Of a stretch of DNA of 64,000 nt, positions 18,463 through 26,700 are shown in pieces; position 1 is the first letter of the stretch, and the number at the start of each line of letters is the position of its first letter. A program made the translations under genes and the position numbers. The notes below the pieces were generated by a model. The model did not search any database, had not been told where the DNA came from, and saw nothing but the letters and a program-made list of their open reading frames with translations. This DNA is from JAOEGB01 sp041262585 (GTDB taxonomy: Bacteria; Actinomycetota; Actinomycetes; Streptosporangiales; Streptosporangiaceae): NCBI RefSeq assembly GCF_041262585.1, contig NZ_JBGCBZ010000005.1:1-64000 (forward strand), read 5' to 3'.

Positions 18463-19227
18463 CTATTTTGCATCCCAAAAGAATCGGGGGGAACGCCCCT
18501 CCCCGAAAGCGCTGAGACCCTCGGCCAATTCGCCGCTCTCTCTTGCCTCCCGCTGCCACGCACGGAAGCCGTCCTCCCCCGCGCGACCGTCGATGATCTC
18601 CTTGGCGGCGGTCAGCGTGAGGCGGGACCGGAGGGCCAGCGTGGCCGCGAAGCCGTACACCCGGTCGCGCAGCCTTTCCGGCGGGAGCACCTCGTCGACC
18701 AGGCCCGTCCGTAATGCGTGACCTGCGTCGACGAGCTCGGCGGAGAAGATCAGATACTTGGCGGCGGCGGGGCCGGCGATCTCCACGAGCCGCCGCGTGG
18801 AGCTGATCGGATAGACGATTCCGAGCTTGGCCGGGGTGATGCCGAAGCGGGCCGCCGACGAGGCGAAGCGGAGATCGCAGGCGAGGGCGAGCTGGCATCC
18901 GCCGCCGACGCAGTAGCCCTCGATCGACGCGATGGCGGGTTTCGGAAACTCGATCAGCGCACGCTCGGCGGCGACCGTCAGCCCGGTGTCGTCACCGTTA
19001 TCACTAAGCGCCGCTATTTCCGAAATATCGGCGCCAGCGGAGAAAGTCCCGCCCGCTCCGGTCAAGACCAGGACACGGACGGCCCGGTTCGCGGCCAAGT
19101 CCGCGACCACGCCCGGAATCGCCCGCCACATCGCGGCCGTCATGGCGTTCCGCTTCTCGGGACGGTTGAGGGTGAGCGTCGCGACGTGCTCGTCGATGGC
19201 CAGTTCCAACCCGTCGGTAACTTTCAT
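18463..19227 (-). CDS. Enoyl-CoA hydratase/isomerase family protein
   Basis: A crotonase-fold protein, 254 residues. The oxyanion-hole segments are FSAGADISE and GYCVGGGCQLALACDLRFA. The usual catalytic Glu in FxxPExxLG is replaced (FGITPAKLGIVYP), so simple hydratase chemistry is doubtful; it may be an isomerase, hydrolase or decarboxylase variant of the superfamily. The start at MKVTDGLEL matches family length. It is divergent from the DUF5685 gene. Confidence 0.87.
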   Translation of the reverse strand: MKVTDGLELAIDEHVATLTLNRPEKRNAMTAAMWRAIPGVVADLAANRAVRVLVLTGAGGTFSAGADISEIAALSDNGDDTGLTVAAERALIEFPKPAIASIEGYCVGGGCQLALACDLRFASSAARFGITPAKLGIVYPISSTRRLVEIAGPAAAKYLIFSAELVDAGHALRTGLVDEVLPPERLRDRVYGFAATLALRSRLTLTAAKEIIDGRAGEDGFRAWQREARESGELAEGLSAFGEGRSPRFFWDAK

Positions 19228-19299
19228 CCCTCGATTGTCCGGCTTACGGGTAAGGCGTCCCCGGCGGGGGCCACGGTCCGATGTTCTAATCTTTGCCGG

Positions 19300-20406
19300 G
19301 TGTTCGGGATCCTCCGGCCGTGCGCCCACTCCTGTCCTGCCGTCCACGAGGCGTGGCGGGCCCACCTCTGCGGGCTGTGCCTCACGCTGCGCGACCGGCA
19401 CGGACAGCTCGCCAGGACGGCGACCAACTACGACGGGCTCGTCCTGTCCGTCCTCGCCGAGGCGCAGAGCCCGCGCCGGTCCGAGCGCCGTAAGGCGGGG
19501 CCCTGCCCGCTGCGCGGCTTCAAGACCGCCGAGGTGGTGTCCTCGGAGGGCGCCCAGCTGGCGGCGGTCGTGTCGCTGGCGCTGGCCGCCGGGAAGATCA
19601 GCGACCACGCGGCCGACGGGGACGGGCTGGCCGGCCGCCGCGTCTCCGGAGCGCCGCTCCGGCGCGTCGCCGCCTCCTGGACGTCCGCGGCGGAGCGGGG
19701 AGCGCGCTCCATCGGGTTCGACGCGGCCGTGCTGACCGCCGCCGCCGGCCGCCAGGCCGTGCTGGAGGCCACTCCCGGCCTCTCGCTGCTCGAACTGACC
19801 GAGCCGACCGAGGCGGCGGCCGCGGCCGCCTTCGCCCATACCGCGACGCTGGCCGGCGTGCCCCGCAACAACGAGAACCTGCGCGAGGCGGGCCGCTATT
19901 TCGGGCGGATCGCGCACCTCCTCGATGCGGTGGAGGACCTGGAGGACGACCGGGCGCGCGGGGCCTACAACCCGCTGGTGGCGACCGGCACGTCGCCGGA
20001 GGAGGCCCGGCGGCTCTGCGACGAGGCGCTGCACGGCCTGGAGCTGGCCGTGCGCGACCTGGAGCTGGCGGAGCGGCACCTCGTGGAGGCGCTGCTCCGG
20101 GACGAGGCGCGGCGGGCCGTCCGCCGCGCGTTCGCCGAGCACGCCGCCCCGCCGGGGGCGGCCGAGAAGGTCCTGGCGGGCGTGGCGACGTTCTTCACGT
20201 GCGGGGTCTACCGGCCGCCGTGGAGCAGGCACCGGGACCAACCGTGGGGCGAGCGCTGCTACCTCGACGGGTGCGACTGCCCCGACTGCGGCTGTGACGC
20301 CGGGTGCTGCGACTGCTGTTCCGGCGACTGCTGTTCCGGCGACTGCTGTTCCTGTGACGGCTGTTCCTGTGACTGCGACTGCGGATGCTGCGATTGCGGC
20401 TCATGA
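19300..20406 (+). CDS. DUF5685-family protein with extreme cysteine-rich tail
   Basis: A 368-residue protein. The N-terminal signature VFGILRPCAHSC...HLCGLCLTLRDRHG and the helical middle (NNENLREAGRYFGRIAHLLD) match DUF5685. The last 49 residues hold 21 cysteines in Cys/Asp/Gly/Ser-only clusters (for example CCDCCSGDCCSGDCC), partly from 15-bp tandem repeats near 20315-20350. The tail looks metallothionein-like and may bind a soft metal; this is inference. The GTG start is chosen by homology, and the frame upstream of it is antisense to the hydratase. It heads a co-directional set with the lipoprotein and beta-helix genes. Confidence 0.8.
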   Translation: MFGILRPCAHSCPAVHEAWRAHLCGLCLTLRDRHGQLARTATNYDGLVLSVLAEAQSPRRSERRKAGPCPLRGFKTAEVVSSEGAQLAAVVSLALAAGKISDHAADGDGLAGRRVSGAPLRRVAASWTSAAERGARSIGFDAAVLTAAAGRQAVLEATPGLSLLELTEPTEAAAAAAFAHTATLAGVPRNNENLREAGRYFGRIAHLLDAVEDLEDDRARGAYNPLVATGTSPEEARRLCDEALHGLELAVRDLELAERHLVEALLRDEARRAVRRAFAEHAAPPGAAEKVLAGVATFFTCGVYRPPWSRHRDQPWGERCYLDGCDCPDCGCDAGCCDCCSGDCCSGDCCSCDGCSCDCDCGCCDCGS

Positions 20407-20450
20407 TCCGGCGTGACGGCGTTAGGCTCCCACGCGAAGGAGGCATCCCT

Positions 20451-21116
20451 GTGCGCCGACACGCGATCACCACCGTCCTGGGCCTGACATCCGCCTGTCT
20501 GACGACCGTGTGCCTGATCACCGCCTGCGGGAGCGGCGGCGACTCGGACAATCCCCGGCCCACCGCGCCGGGCAACGTGCCGAGCGGTTTCAAGCAGATC
20601 GGCGGCGCGCTGAACGGCGTGCTCATCTCCGTGCCGACGAGCTGGACGGCCGTCGACCTCGCCAAGGACGACATCGAGAAGGGCCTGGAGAACAGCGGCC
20701 TCACCGGCTCCGCCCTGGAACAGGCGAAGGGCAGTCTCAGGGCCCTCGCCGCCAACAAGGCGGTGTACGCGATGGACCCGGAGTCGGCGAAGGAGTCGAG
20801 TAACCAGTTCTCCACCAACCTCAACGGGTTCTGCCAGGCCAGCGTCGGGGCGTCGGCGCAGGCGCTGATCGACGTCGCGAAGTCTCAGCTGGAGTCGGTG
20901 CACGCGAAGGTGTCCGAGGCGGCCGAGGTGCCGCTGAACGGGGCCAAGGGCGTCCGGATCAAATACTCGTTGCCGATGAAACAGGCGAAGGTGCAGGGCA
21001 CGCAGTTCTACGTGCCCTCCGGCAACGGCAAGACATGCATCGTCACGCTGAGCACGGACCTTCCCGGTAAGAACCCGCTTTTCGACCAGATCGGCGGGAC
21101 CATCCGCCCGATCTGA
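20451..21116 (+). CDS. Secreted lipoprotein, unknown function
   Basis: A 221-residue lipoprotein. A basic N-terminus (VRRHAITTVLG) leads to a hydrophobic core and a lipobox ITAC, so Cys ~28 should be lipidated. The mature part is soluble, with VLISVPTSWTAVDL near its start and a C-terminal FYVPSGNGKTCIVTLSTDL, resembling lipoprotein substrate-free carriers of the LpqN/DUF type only loosely. GTG 20451 has GGAGG 8 bases upstream. It follows the DUF5685 gene by 44 bp and is followed by the beta-helix protein 15 bp later. Confidence 0.8.
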   Translation: MRRHAITTVLGLTSACLTTVCLITACGSGGDSDNPRPTAPGNVPSGFKQIGGALNGVLISVPTSWTAVDLAKDDIEKGLENSGLTGSALEQAKGSLRALAANKAVYAMDPESAKESSNQFSTNLNGFCQASVGASAQALIDVAKSQLESVHAKVSEAAEVPLNGAKGVRIKYSLPMKQAKVQGTQFYVPSGNGKTCIVTLSTDLPGKNPLFDQIGGTIRPI

Positions 21117-21131
21117 CGCTAAGGTCCTGCC

Positions 21132-22658
21132 GTGGGAAGATCACGGCCTTTCTGGCGCCTCAACCCGGCTGAGCGGAAGGTGTGGGAGGCCTACCCGCTG
21201 GGGGCGTGGGTCGACCTGCGGGACAGCCGGCACCGGGTGGTCCGGTCCGAGGTGATCGCCGCGCTGCTGCTGGGCGTGCGCGAGGAGGCGCCCGGCCACG
21301 TGCCCGGCATCCGCCTCGCCGGTGCCCGCGTGGCCGGAGATCTGGACCTGTCCGACGCCGTGATCACCCATAAGCTCCACCTGCTCGGCTGCGACCTGCC
21401 CGGCATCGTCTCGCTCAACGACGCGCGCACGAAGGGCGTCCGCCTGCGCGACTGCGACATCTACCGGTTCCGGGCCGGCCGGGCCACGATCGACGGCCTG
21501 CTCGACCTCGACGGGTCCACGGTCCGCGCGGGGCTCCGGCTGGACAACGCCCACGTCACCGGCCAGCTCCGGCTCTCCCGCACCAGGATCAGCCCGCTGG
21601 CGGAGCCCTCGAACAGGTCCGGGACCGACCTGCCCGGCCGGGCCAGGCCGTACGGGCCGGACGAGCCCGGCGAGCCGGGAGTGCGGGGCTTCTTCGCGAT
21701 CTGGGCGGGCGGGCTGACGGTGGACGGTGGCGCGTTCCTGCGCGGCATGCACAGCACGGGCGGGGTGAGGTTCGTCGGCGCCCGATTCAACAGCGGGATC
21801 TACCTCCAGAAAGCGGTCATCACGGCCGCCGGGTCGCATGCCGTACACGCCGATCACGTGCAGGCCACGGCCGCCGAGTTCAGCGGGGGCTTCACCGCGA
21901 CCGGGACGGTGCGGCTGCGCGGCGCCCGGATCGAGGGGGTCCTCTCCTTCCACCACGCCGAGCTGAAGGCCTCCGGCCGGGCGCTGCACCTCAGCCACAT
22001 GCAGGTCGACGAGCTCATCCTCCTCCCGGATTCCATCGAGGGGGAGGTCAATCTCGGCTACTCGCGCATCGGCGTCCTCTTCGACGAGCCCGACCGCTAC
22101 CCGGAGCACGTGCACCTCAACGGGATGACCTACGAGTCGCTGCGCGGGCCCGCGGCCACGGCCGCCCGGCTGCGCTGGGTGCGCCGCGACCCGGACGGCT
22201 ACCGTCCCCAGCCGTACGAGCAGCTCGCGGCCTACTACCGGCGGATCGGGCACGAGTCGGACGCGCGGAAGGTGCTTCTGGCGAAGCAGCGGGCGCGTCG
22301 GCGGACGTTGAAGCCTCCCGGGCGGCTGTGGGGCCGGCTGCTCGACGTCGTCGTCGGGTACGGCTACCGCCCCTGGCTGGCCGGGCTCTGGGTGAGCCTG
22401 CTGCTGGCCGCCGGGACCGGCGTCTTCTCGCATTGGAAGCCCCACCAGATCGGGCTCGACGAGACGCGGCACTTCAACGCCTTCACCTACACGCTGGACC
22501 TGCTCGTGCCGGTGAGCGTGTTCGAGCAGCGCGCCGCCTGGGAGCCCGTCGGCTGGACCCAGTGGCTCGCCAACGGGCTCATCGCCGCCGGGTGGATCCT
22601 CGCGACGGCCCTCATCGCGGGCGGCACCCGGGTCCTGCGGCCCGCCAGCTCGTCATGA
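21132..22658 (+). CDS. Beta-helix-like membrane-anchored protein
   Basis: A 508-residue protein often mislabelled oxidoreductase in actinomycetes. Residues ~50-330 are successive short imperfect repeats (AGDLDLSDAVI, DGLLDLDGSTV, GTVRLRGARIEG) like a pentapeptide-type or right-handed beta helix. After QPYEQLAAYYRRIGHESDARKV come two C-terminal transmembrane helices (around WLAGLWVSLLLAAGTGVF and WLANGLIAAGWILATALI). There is no catalytic motif. It is probably a membrane-tethered scaffold or binding protein. GTG 21132 is the start; AAGGTC precedes it. Confidence 0.75.
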   Translation: MGRSRPFWRLNPAERKVWEAYPLGAWVDLRDSRHRVVRSEVIAALLLGVREEAPGHVPGIRLAGARVAGDLDLSDAVITHKLHLLGCDLPGIVSLNDARTKGVRLRDCDIYRFRAGRATIDGLLDLDGSTVRAGLRLDNAHVTGQLRLSRTRISPLAEPSNRSGTDLPGRARPYGPDEPGEPGVRGFFAIWAGGLTVDGGAFLRGMHSTGGVRFVGARFNSGIYLQKAVITAAGSHAVHADHVQATAAEFSGGFTATGTVRLRGARIEGVLSFHHAELKASGRALHLSHMQVDELILLPDSIEGEVNLGYSRIGVLFDEPDRYPEHVHLNGMTYESLRGPAATAARLRWVRRDPDGYRPQPYEQLAAYYRRIGHESDARKVLLAKQRARRRTLKPPGRLWGRLLDVVVGYGYRPWLAGLWVSLLLAAGTGVFSHWKPHQIGLDETRHFNAFTYTLDLLVPVSVFEQRAAWEPVGWTQWLANGLIAAGWILATALIAGGTRVLRPASSS

Positions 22659-22677
22659 GAACGCCGCGAAACGCAGA

Positions 22678-22714
22678 CCTGACATGCTCCGCGGGAGCGA
22701 CCGGTCACGTCAGG
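22678..22714. terminator. Possible bidirectional hairpin between convergent genes
   Basis: Arms CCTGAC (22678-22683) and GTCAGG (22709-22714) enclose an internal CTCC/GGAG hairpin. It sits between the beta-helix gene and the convergent NB-ARC regulator, touching the latter's stop codon. Confidence 0.4.
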
Positions 22715-25193
22715 CCCCTGGTTCGAGCTCCTGTCGGATGGCCTGCCCCGCCGCGCGGTGCTCGGCGGCGGCAGCCGGGTCCGTCTCGTCGAGCACGGCC
22801 GCGATCCCCTCGTGGGCCAGTGCCTCCTTGTGCCGGTAGCCCACCTTCGGGGCCAGCTCGAGTGCCTGACGGTGCAAGCGCAAGGCCTCGTCGGGCAGGC
22901 CGGCCAGTCGGCAGGTCTCGCCGTAACCGTTGAGGAAGTGAATCTTCCAGTGTTCCTCGAACAGCTCATCCAGGAGTGTGAACGCCTGTCGGTGGCTGGC
23001 CAGCGCCTCCTCGTAGTGGCCCATCTGGCGCAGGGCGACGCCCAGGCAGTTGAGACACCACGCCTCGTTGTGTTTGTGGCCGTCCTCGCGGGCGAGTTCC
23101 AGGGCTTGGTGCAGGTGCTCTGCGGCCTCGTCGGATCGCTCGTGGGCGATGGCCATGCCAAGGGTGATCCGAGCCGTCAGTGCGGCCGGCCATGCGGGGT
23201 CGGCGTGCGCGATGTCCAGCACCTCGCGGGCCAGCCGCGCCGCCTCCTCGCGGTGTCCCAGTTGCAGCATCGCCCAAGCCTCGTAGGCGGTCGCATGGGC
23301 CGCGCCCATCGGGCAGCCGGCGTCCGCGTACAGCTTCCCCGCCAGCCGGAAGAGGTCGAGTGGCTCCTCGACATAGCCCTCGTCCCACCTCAGGTAGCCA
23401 CGGCGCATGATCAGATCTGCCTCGGAGCGGGTGTCCCCGGCCTGGGATACCAGTGGGGCCGCCGCCTCGTACGCGGCGCCGGCCTCCGCCATCCGGCCCG
23501 CGTTGTAGCGGGCGAAGCCCAGGTCGCTGTGCGCCTCGGCCAGTTGCCGCGGATCGCCCAGGCGCTGGGCGGCCGCCAGCGATCGCTCGAAGAGGACGTT
23601 GAGGTGCGTCGTGCCGCAGCGCCGCGCGAAGAACGCCCGCATGAATCGCGGCAGCTCGCACGCGTGCGCGTCGGCTCCGGTGGCGACCGCCACCTCGAAG
23701 GCGCCCATCAGGTTCGTGTACTCCGTGACGAACCAGCCGAGGGCCGCATGCTTGTCGGTGAACTGCGGCAGCTCGGCCGGGGGCCGGCCCGCGGACGCCG
23801 CGCGGCTGCCGGACACGTGCGGCATCGCGGCGTCGGCGGCGGCCGCCGCGTGCACGTAATAGTCGAGCACCCGGCCCAGCGCCTGCTCCCGCTCCGCCGG
23901 AGAATCCTGCTCCGCGGCGGCTCGACGCGCGTGCTGGTGCACCAGGTCGTGCAGCGTGTAGCGACCAGCCGACGGCTGCTCGACGAGGTGCGCGTCGAGC
24001 AGGTCCTCCAGCATCGCCCGGGCGCTGCGCAGCGGCACGTCCGCCAGTGCCGCCGCCACGTACTCGTCGAAGGACGACCCGGACAGCAGGCCCAGCAACC
24101 GGAACAACCGGCGCTCGGCCCGGTCCAGCTGCCGTACGGACATGGCGAACGCGGTGTCGAACTCGCTCGCGCCCTCCGCCATACGCTCGACGAGGATGCC
24201 TACGGTCCAGCCCGGCCGGTGCCGCAACCGGGCCCCGGCCAGCCGCAGGGCCAGCGGCAGATGGCCGCACAACCGCAGCACCTCGGCCGCGGACTCCGGG
24301 TCGCGGGCCAGCCGGCCGTCGGGGCCGCTGGGATCGCCGCTGGCGCGGGCCAGCAGCTCCGCACTCTCCTCCGGGGTCAGCACGTCCAGCGACACCGGGG
24401 GCACCTCCTCCAGGCCCAGCAACCGGTTGCGGCTGGTGATCAGGGCGACGGAGGGGCCTGCGCCGGGCAGCAGCAGGCGGACCTGGTCAGCGCCGGCGGC
24501 ATTGTCGAGGACCACGACGGCCCGCCGGCCGGCCAGTTCCGACCGCCAGCAGGCGGCCAGCGGCTCGACACCACCCTCCTGTGGGACCTTTTCTGACGGG
24601 ACGTCGAGCGCGGCGAGCAATGCCCGCAGCGCGGGATCGGGATCGAGCGGTTCCCGCCCGTCGGTGAACCCGTGCAGGTCCAGATAGAGCTGGGCGTCCG
24701 GGTATTCGGCGGCGAGCCGGTGCGCGGCGTGCACCGCCAGACAGGTCTTGCCGACGCCCGCCATGCCGTCGACGGCGACCACCCGGCTGCTGTCCACCGC
24801 GGCGAGGACGGCGGCGAGCTGGGCCTCACGTCCAGTGAAGTCGGGCACGTCGCGCGGCAGATCGTTGCGGGGTGGGCGTGAGGCGCCGGCGGGCGGCGAC
24901 GGGGGCTGAACCTGACGGCTCGTCTTCGGGGGCGCCGGCAGGGGGTTCGTTGCCCGTTCCCACAGGGGGTGCAGCGGGCGGGGGTCACGCTTGACGAGGC
25001 GGCAGAGTTCGATCACCACGGGCCAGGGCGGCACCGACTGGCCGCTGAGGTAGCGCGACAGCGACGACGAGCTGAGGCCCGTGTCCCGCGCGAGGGCCCG
25101 CACGCCGCGCCCGGACAGCTCCTGGAGCAGGCGCAGCCGGGCGGCCAGTTCGTCTTGGGGGTCCGCCTTCGCCGTCCGCTGTCGCACAACCAC
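22710..25193 (-). CDS. XRE HTH / NB-ARC ATPase / TPR regulator
   Basis: An 827-residue STAND-type regulator. Residues ~15-75 form a Cro/C1-type helix-turn-helix (RALARDTGLSSSSLSRYLSG). A Pro-rich linker leads to an NB-ARC ATPase from FTGREAQLAAVLAA, with P-loop GMAGVGKTCLAV, Walker B AVVVLDNAA and the LITSRN sensor. The last ~400 residues are TPR-like helices (for example AEAHSDLGFARYNAGRMAEA). Such proteins use ATP and ligand-dependent oligomerisation to switch transcription. It is divergent from the AhpD-like gene across 176 bp, which is the obvious candidate target. Confidence 0.9.
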   Translation of the reverse strand: MVVRQRTAKADPQDELAARLRLLQELSGRGVRALARDTGLSSSSLSRYLSGQSVPPWPVVIELCRLVKRDPRPLHPLWERATNPLPAPPKTSRQVQPPSPPAGASRPPRNDLPRDVPDFTGREAQLAAVLAAVDSSRVVAVDGMAGVGKTCLAVHAAHRLAAEYPDAQLYLDLHGFTDGREPLDPDPALRALLAALDVPSEKVPQEGGVEPLAACWRSELAGRRAVVVLDNAAGADQVRLLLPGAGPSVALITSRNRLLGLEEVPPVSLDVLTPEESAELLARASGDPSGPDGRLARDPESAAEVLRLCGHLPLALRLAGARLRHRPGWTVGILVERMAEGASEFDTAFAMSVRQLDRAERRLFRLLGLLSGSSFDEYVAAALADVPLRSARAMLEDLLDAHLVEQPSAGRYTLHDLVHQHARRAAAEQDSPAEREQALGRVLDYYVHAAAAADAAMPHVSGSRAASAGRPPAELPQFTDKHAALGWFVTEYTNLMGAFEVAVATGADAHACELPRFMRAFFARRCGTTHLNVLFERSLAAAQRLGDPRQLAEAHSDLGFARYNAGRMAEAGAAYEAAAPLVSQAGDTRSEADLIMRRGYLRWDEGYVEEPLDLFRLAGKLYADAGCPMGAAHATAYEAWAMLQLGHREEAARLAREVLDIAHADPAWPAALTARITLGMAIAHERSDEAAEHLHQALELAREDGHKHNEAWCLNCLGVALRQMGHYEEALASHRQAFTLLDELFEEHWKIHFLNGYGETCRLAGLPDEALRLHRQALELAPKVGYRHKEALAHEGIAAVLDETDPAAAAEHRAAGQAIRQELEPGA

Positions 25194-25369
25194 CGTGTCC
25201 TGCCTCTCTGTCCCGTCGCTGAAGAAACTTACCGGGACGAATCGCCGCAGGCCAAAGCCGTTTCAACTGTCCCACGGTGTCCCACCGCCGTCGTCATGGC
25301 ACGCCCGTCCGGCTGTTATGGAGTCACGCCCCGAGGGACGGGGCGTCGATCCGGAAGAGGAGAACCACG

Positions 25370-25825
25370 ATGCAGTCCCGTATGCAGAACCCGGCCTTCA
25401 TCCTGCCCGGCGCGATGCAGCCCATCCAGGAGCTCTTCAAGGCCGTGCACGCCGGTGGGGTGGACGGTCAGACGCTGGAGCTGGTGCATCTGCGGGTCAG
25501 CCAGATCAACGGCTGCAGTTCCTGCGTCGACGCGGGCACCAAGTCCGCTCGTAAGGCCGGAGTGAGCGACGAGCGGCTGGCCACGGTCGTCGCCTGGCGG
25601 GAGACCCCGTACTTCACCGAGGAGGAGCGGGCGGCGCTCGCGCTGGCCGAGGCCGCGACACGGCTGGCCGACCGTGCCGACGCGGTGAGCGACGAGGTCT
25701 GGGACAGGGCCGCCACCTATTTCGAGGAGAAGCAGTTGGCCGCGATCGTTCTGATGATCGGCGTCACCAACCTGTTCAACCGGCTCAACGCCACCACCCG
25801 GCAGATCGCCGGCGCATGGGGGTGA
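25370..25825 (+). CDS. AhpD-like carboxymuconolactone decarboxylase family protein
   Basis: A 151-residue AhpD/CMD-fold protein. It contains the redox-type pair Cys49-x-x-Cys52 (INGCSSCVDAGTKSA) and the preceding Glu of the family motif. The His usually four residues after the second Cys is Gly56, so the peroxidase proton relay is incomplete. It probably acts as a thiol peroxidase-like or other redox protein in the cytoplasm. GAGGAG lies 8 bases before the ATG. Its position opposite the NB-ARC/TPR regulator suggests inducible expression, and a DUF1801 protein follows after 154 bp. Confidence 0.88.
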   Translation: MQSRMQNPAFILPGAMQPIQELFKAVHAGGVDGQTLELVHLRVSQINGCSSCVDAGTKSARKAGVSDERLATVVAWRETPYFTEEERAALALAEAATRLADRADAVSDEVWDRAATYFEEKQLAAIVLMIGVTNLFNRLNATTRQIAGAWG

Positions 25826-25979
25826 GCGGTGCGCGATCCCGGGTAGCGTGCTCGAACCCGTGGCCCGGGACCGCTCGCCTCATCGCCGCGACTCTCCGCG
25901 AAGCCAGAGCAGCCGCCACGGCGGCCGCCTTGCGAAACCGTCGTTCCTACCAAGATTCGCAGACAAGGAGATCTTCACC

Positions 25980-26456
25980 ATGAACGAAACGCGGAAGGCC
26001 GCCAAGAGCACCACCGCAGCTGACAAGAAGTTCGACGGGTTCACCGACGAAGAACGAGCGGCGATGAAGGAGCACGCCCAGGAGCTGAAGACGGCCGCGC
26101 GCCGCGGCTCGCGCGCGACCAAAGCCGACGGAGAGCGCGACGTGCTCGCGAAGATCGCCGAGATGGCGGAAGCGGACCGGGTCATCGCCGAGCGGCTTCA
26201 TGCCATCATCAAAGCCAGCGCGCCGGCCCTGTCGCCGAAACTCTGGTACGGGATGCCCGCCTACGCCAAGGACGGCAAGGTCGTCTGCTTCTTCCAAAGC
26301 GCGGAGAAGTTCAAGGCGAGGTACGCGACCCTCGGCTTCAACGACCCGGCGAACCTCGACGACGGCACCATGTGGCCGACCGCCTTCGCGCTGACGGAGT
26401 TGACCGCCGACGACGAGGCGAGGATCGGCACACTCGTGAAGCAAGCGGCGAGCTGA
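25980..26456 (+). CDS. DUF1801/YdhG-like protein
   Basis: A 158-residue cytoplasmic protein. A charged, Ala/Lys-rich N-terminal helix region (KEHAQELKTAARRGSRATK) precedes the DUF1801 domain, marked by PKLWYGMPAYAKDGKVVCFFQSAEKFKARYA written across residues ~85-115. The fold is that of Fra/YdhG proteins, once proposed as frataxin-like iron chaperones in Bacillus; the role here is unproven. AAGGAGA 8 bases upstream fixes the ATG at 25980. Confidence 0.82.
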   Translation: MNETRKAAKSTTAADKKFDGFTDEERAAMKEHAQELKTAARRGSRATKADGERDVLAKIAEMAEADRVIAERLHAIIKASAPALSPKLWYGMPAYAKDGKVVCFFQSAEKFKARYATLGFNDPANLDDGTMWPTAFALTELTADDEARIGTLVKQAAS

Positions 26457-26489
26457 GGACTGCACTAGCCGTGACCAAGAGGTCCTCAC

Positions 26490-26700
26490 GCGATGAGTTG
26501 AGGCGTCGCCCGCAGCTGAGGGCGCGGGCGAGCTTGAGGAAGGCATGAGGAAGGCTTCGTGGATGTCGGCGCGGACTTCCGAGCGGATGCGCGGGCGCCG
26601 GAAGGCGTGCAACAGGGCGAAGGTCTGCTCGGCAGCGTGGCGCTGTTTGCCCAGGCCGGAGCCATGTTCGGTGCCGCGGCGGACGATCAGCGGCCGGGGG
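26490..26700 (-). pseudogene. IS5-family transposase, 3' relic with frameshift
   Basis: The minus strand encodes the end of an IS5-type DDE transposase: LIVRRGTEHGSGLG, then RHAAEQTFALLHAFRRPRIR and RADIHEAFL. The frame then shifts, and LKLARALSCGRRLNS continues in another frame. The shift coincides with a tandem duplication of TGAGGAAGGC (26535-26544 and 26546-26555, an 11-bp step). No inverted repeats or 5' part remain. The mscS reading frame ends inside its upstream edge. Confidence 0.75.

Noticed and set aside
18718..19299. N-terminal extension of the DUF5685 protein by ~190 residues
   Set aside because: This part is antisense to the enoyl-CoA hydratase and family homology begins at GTG 19300.
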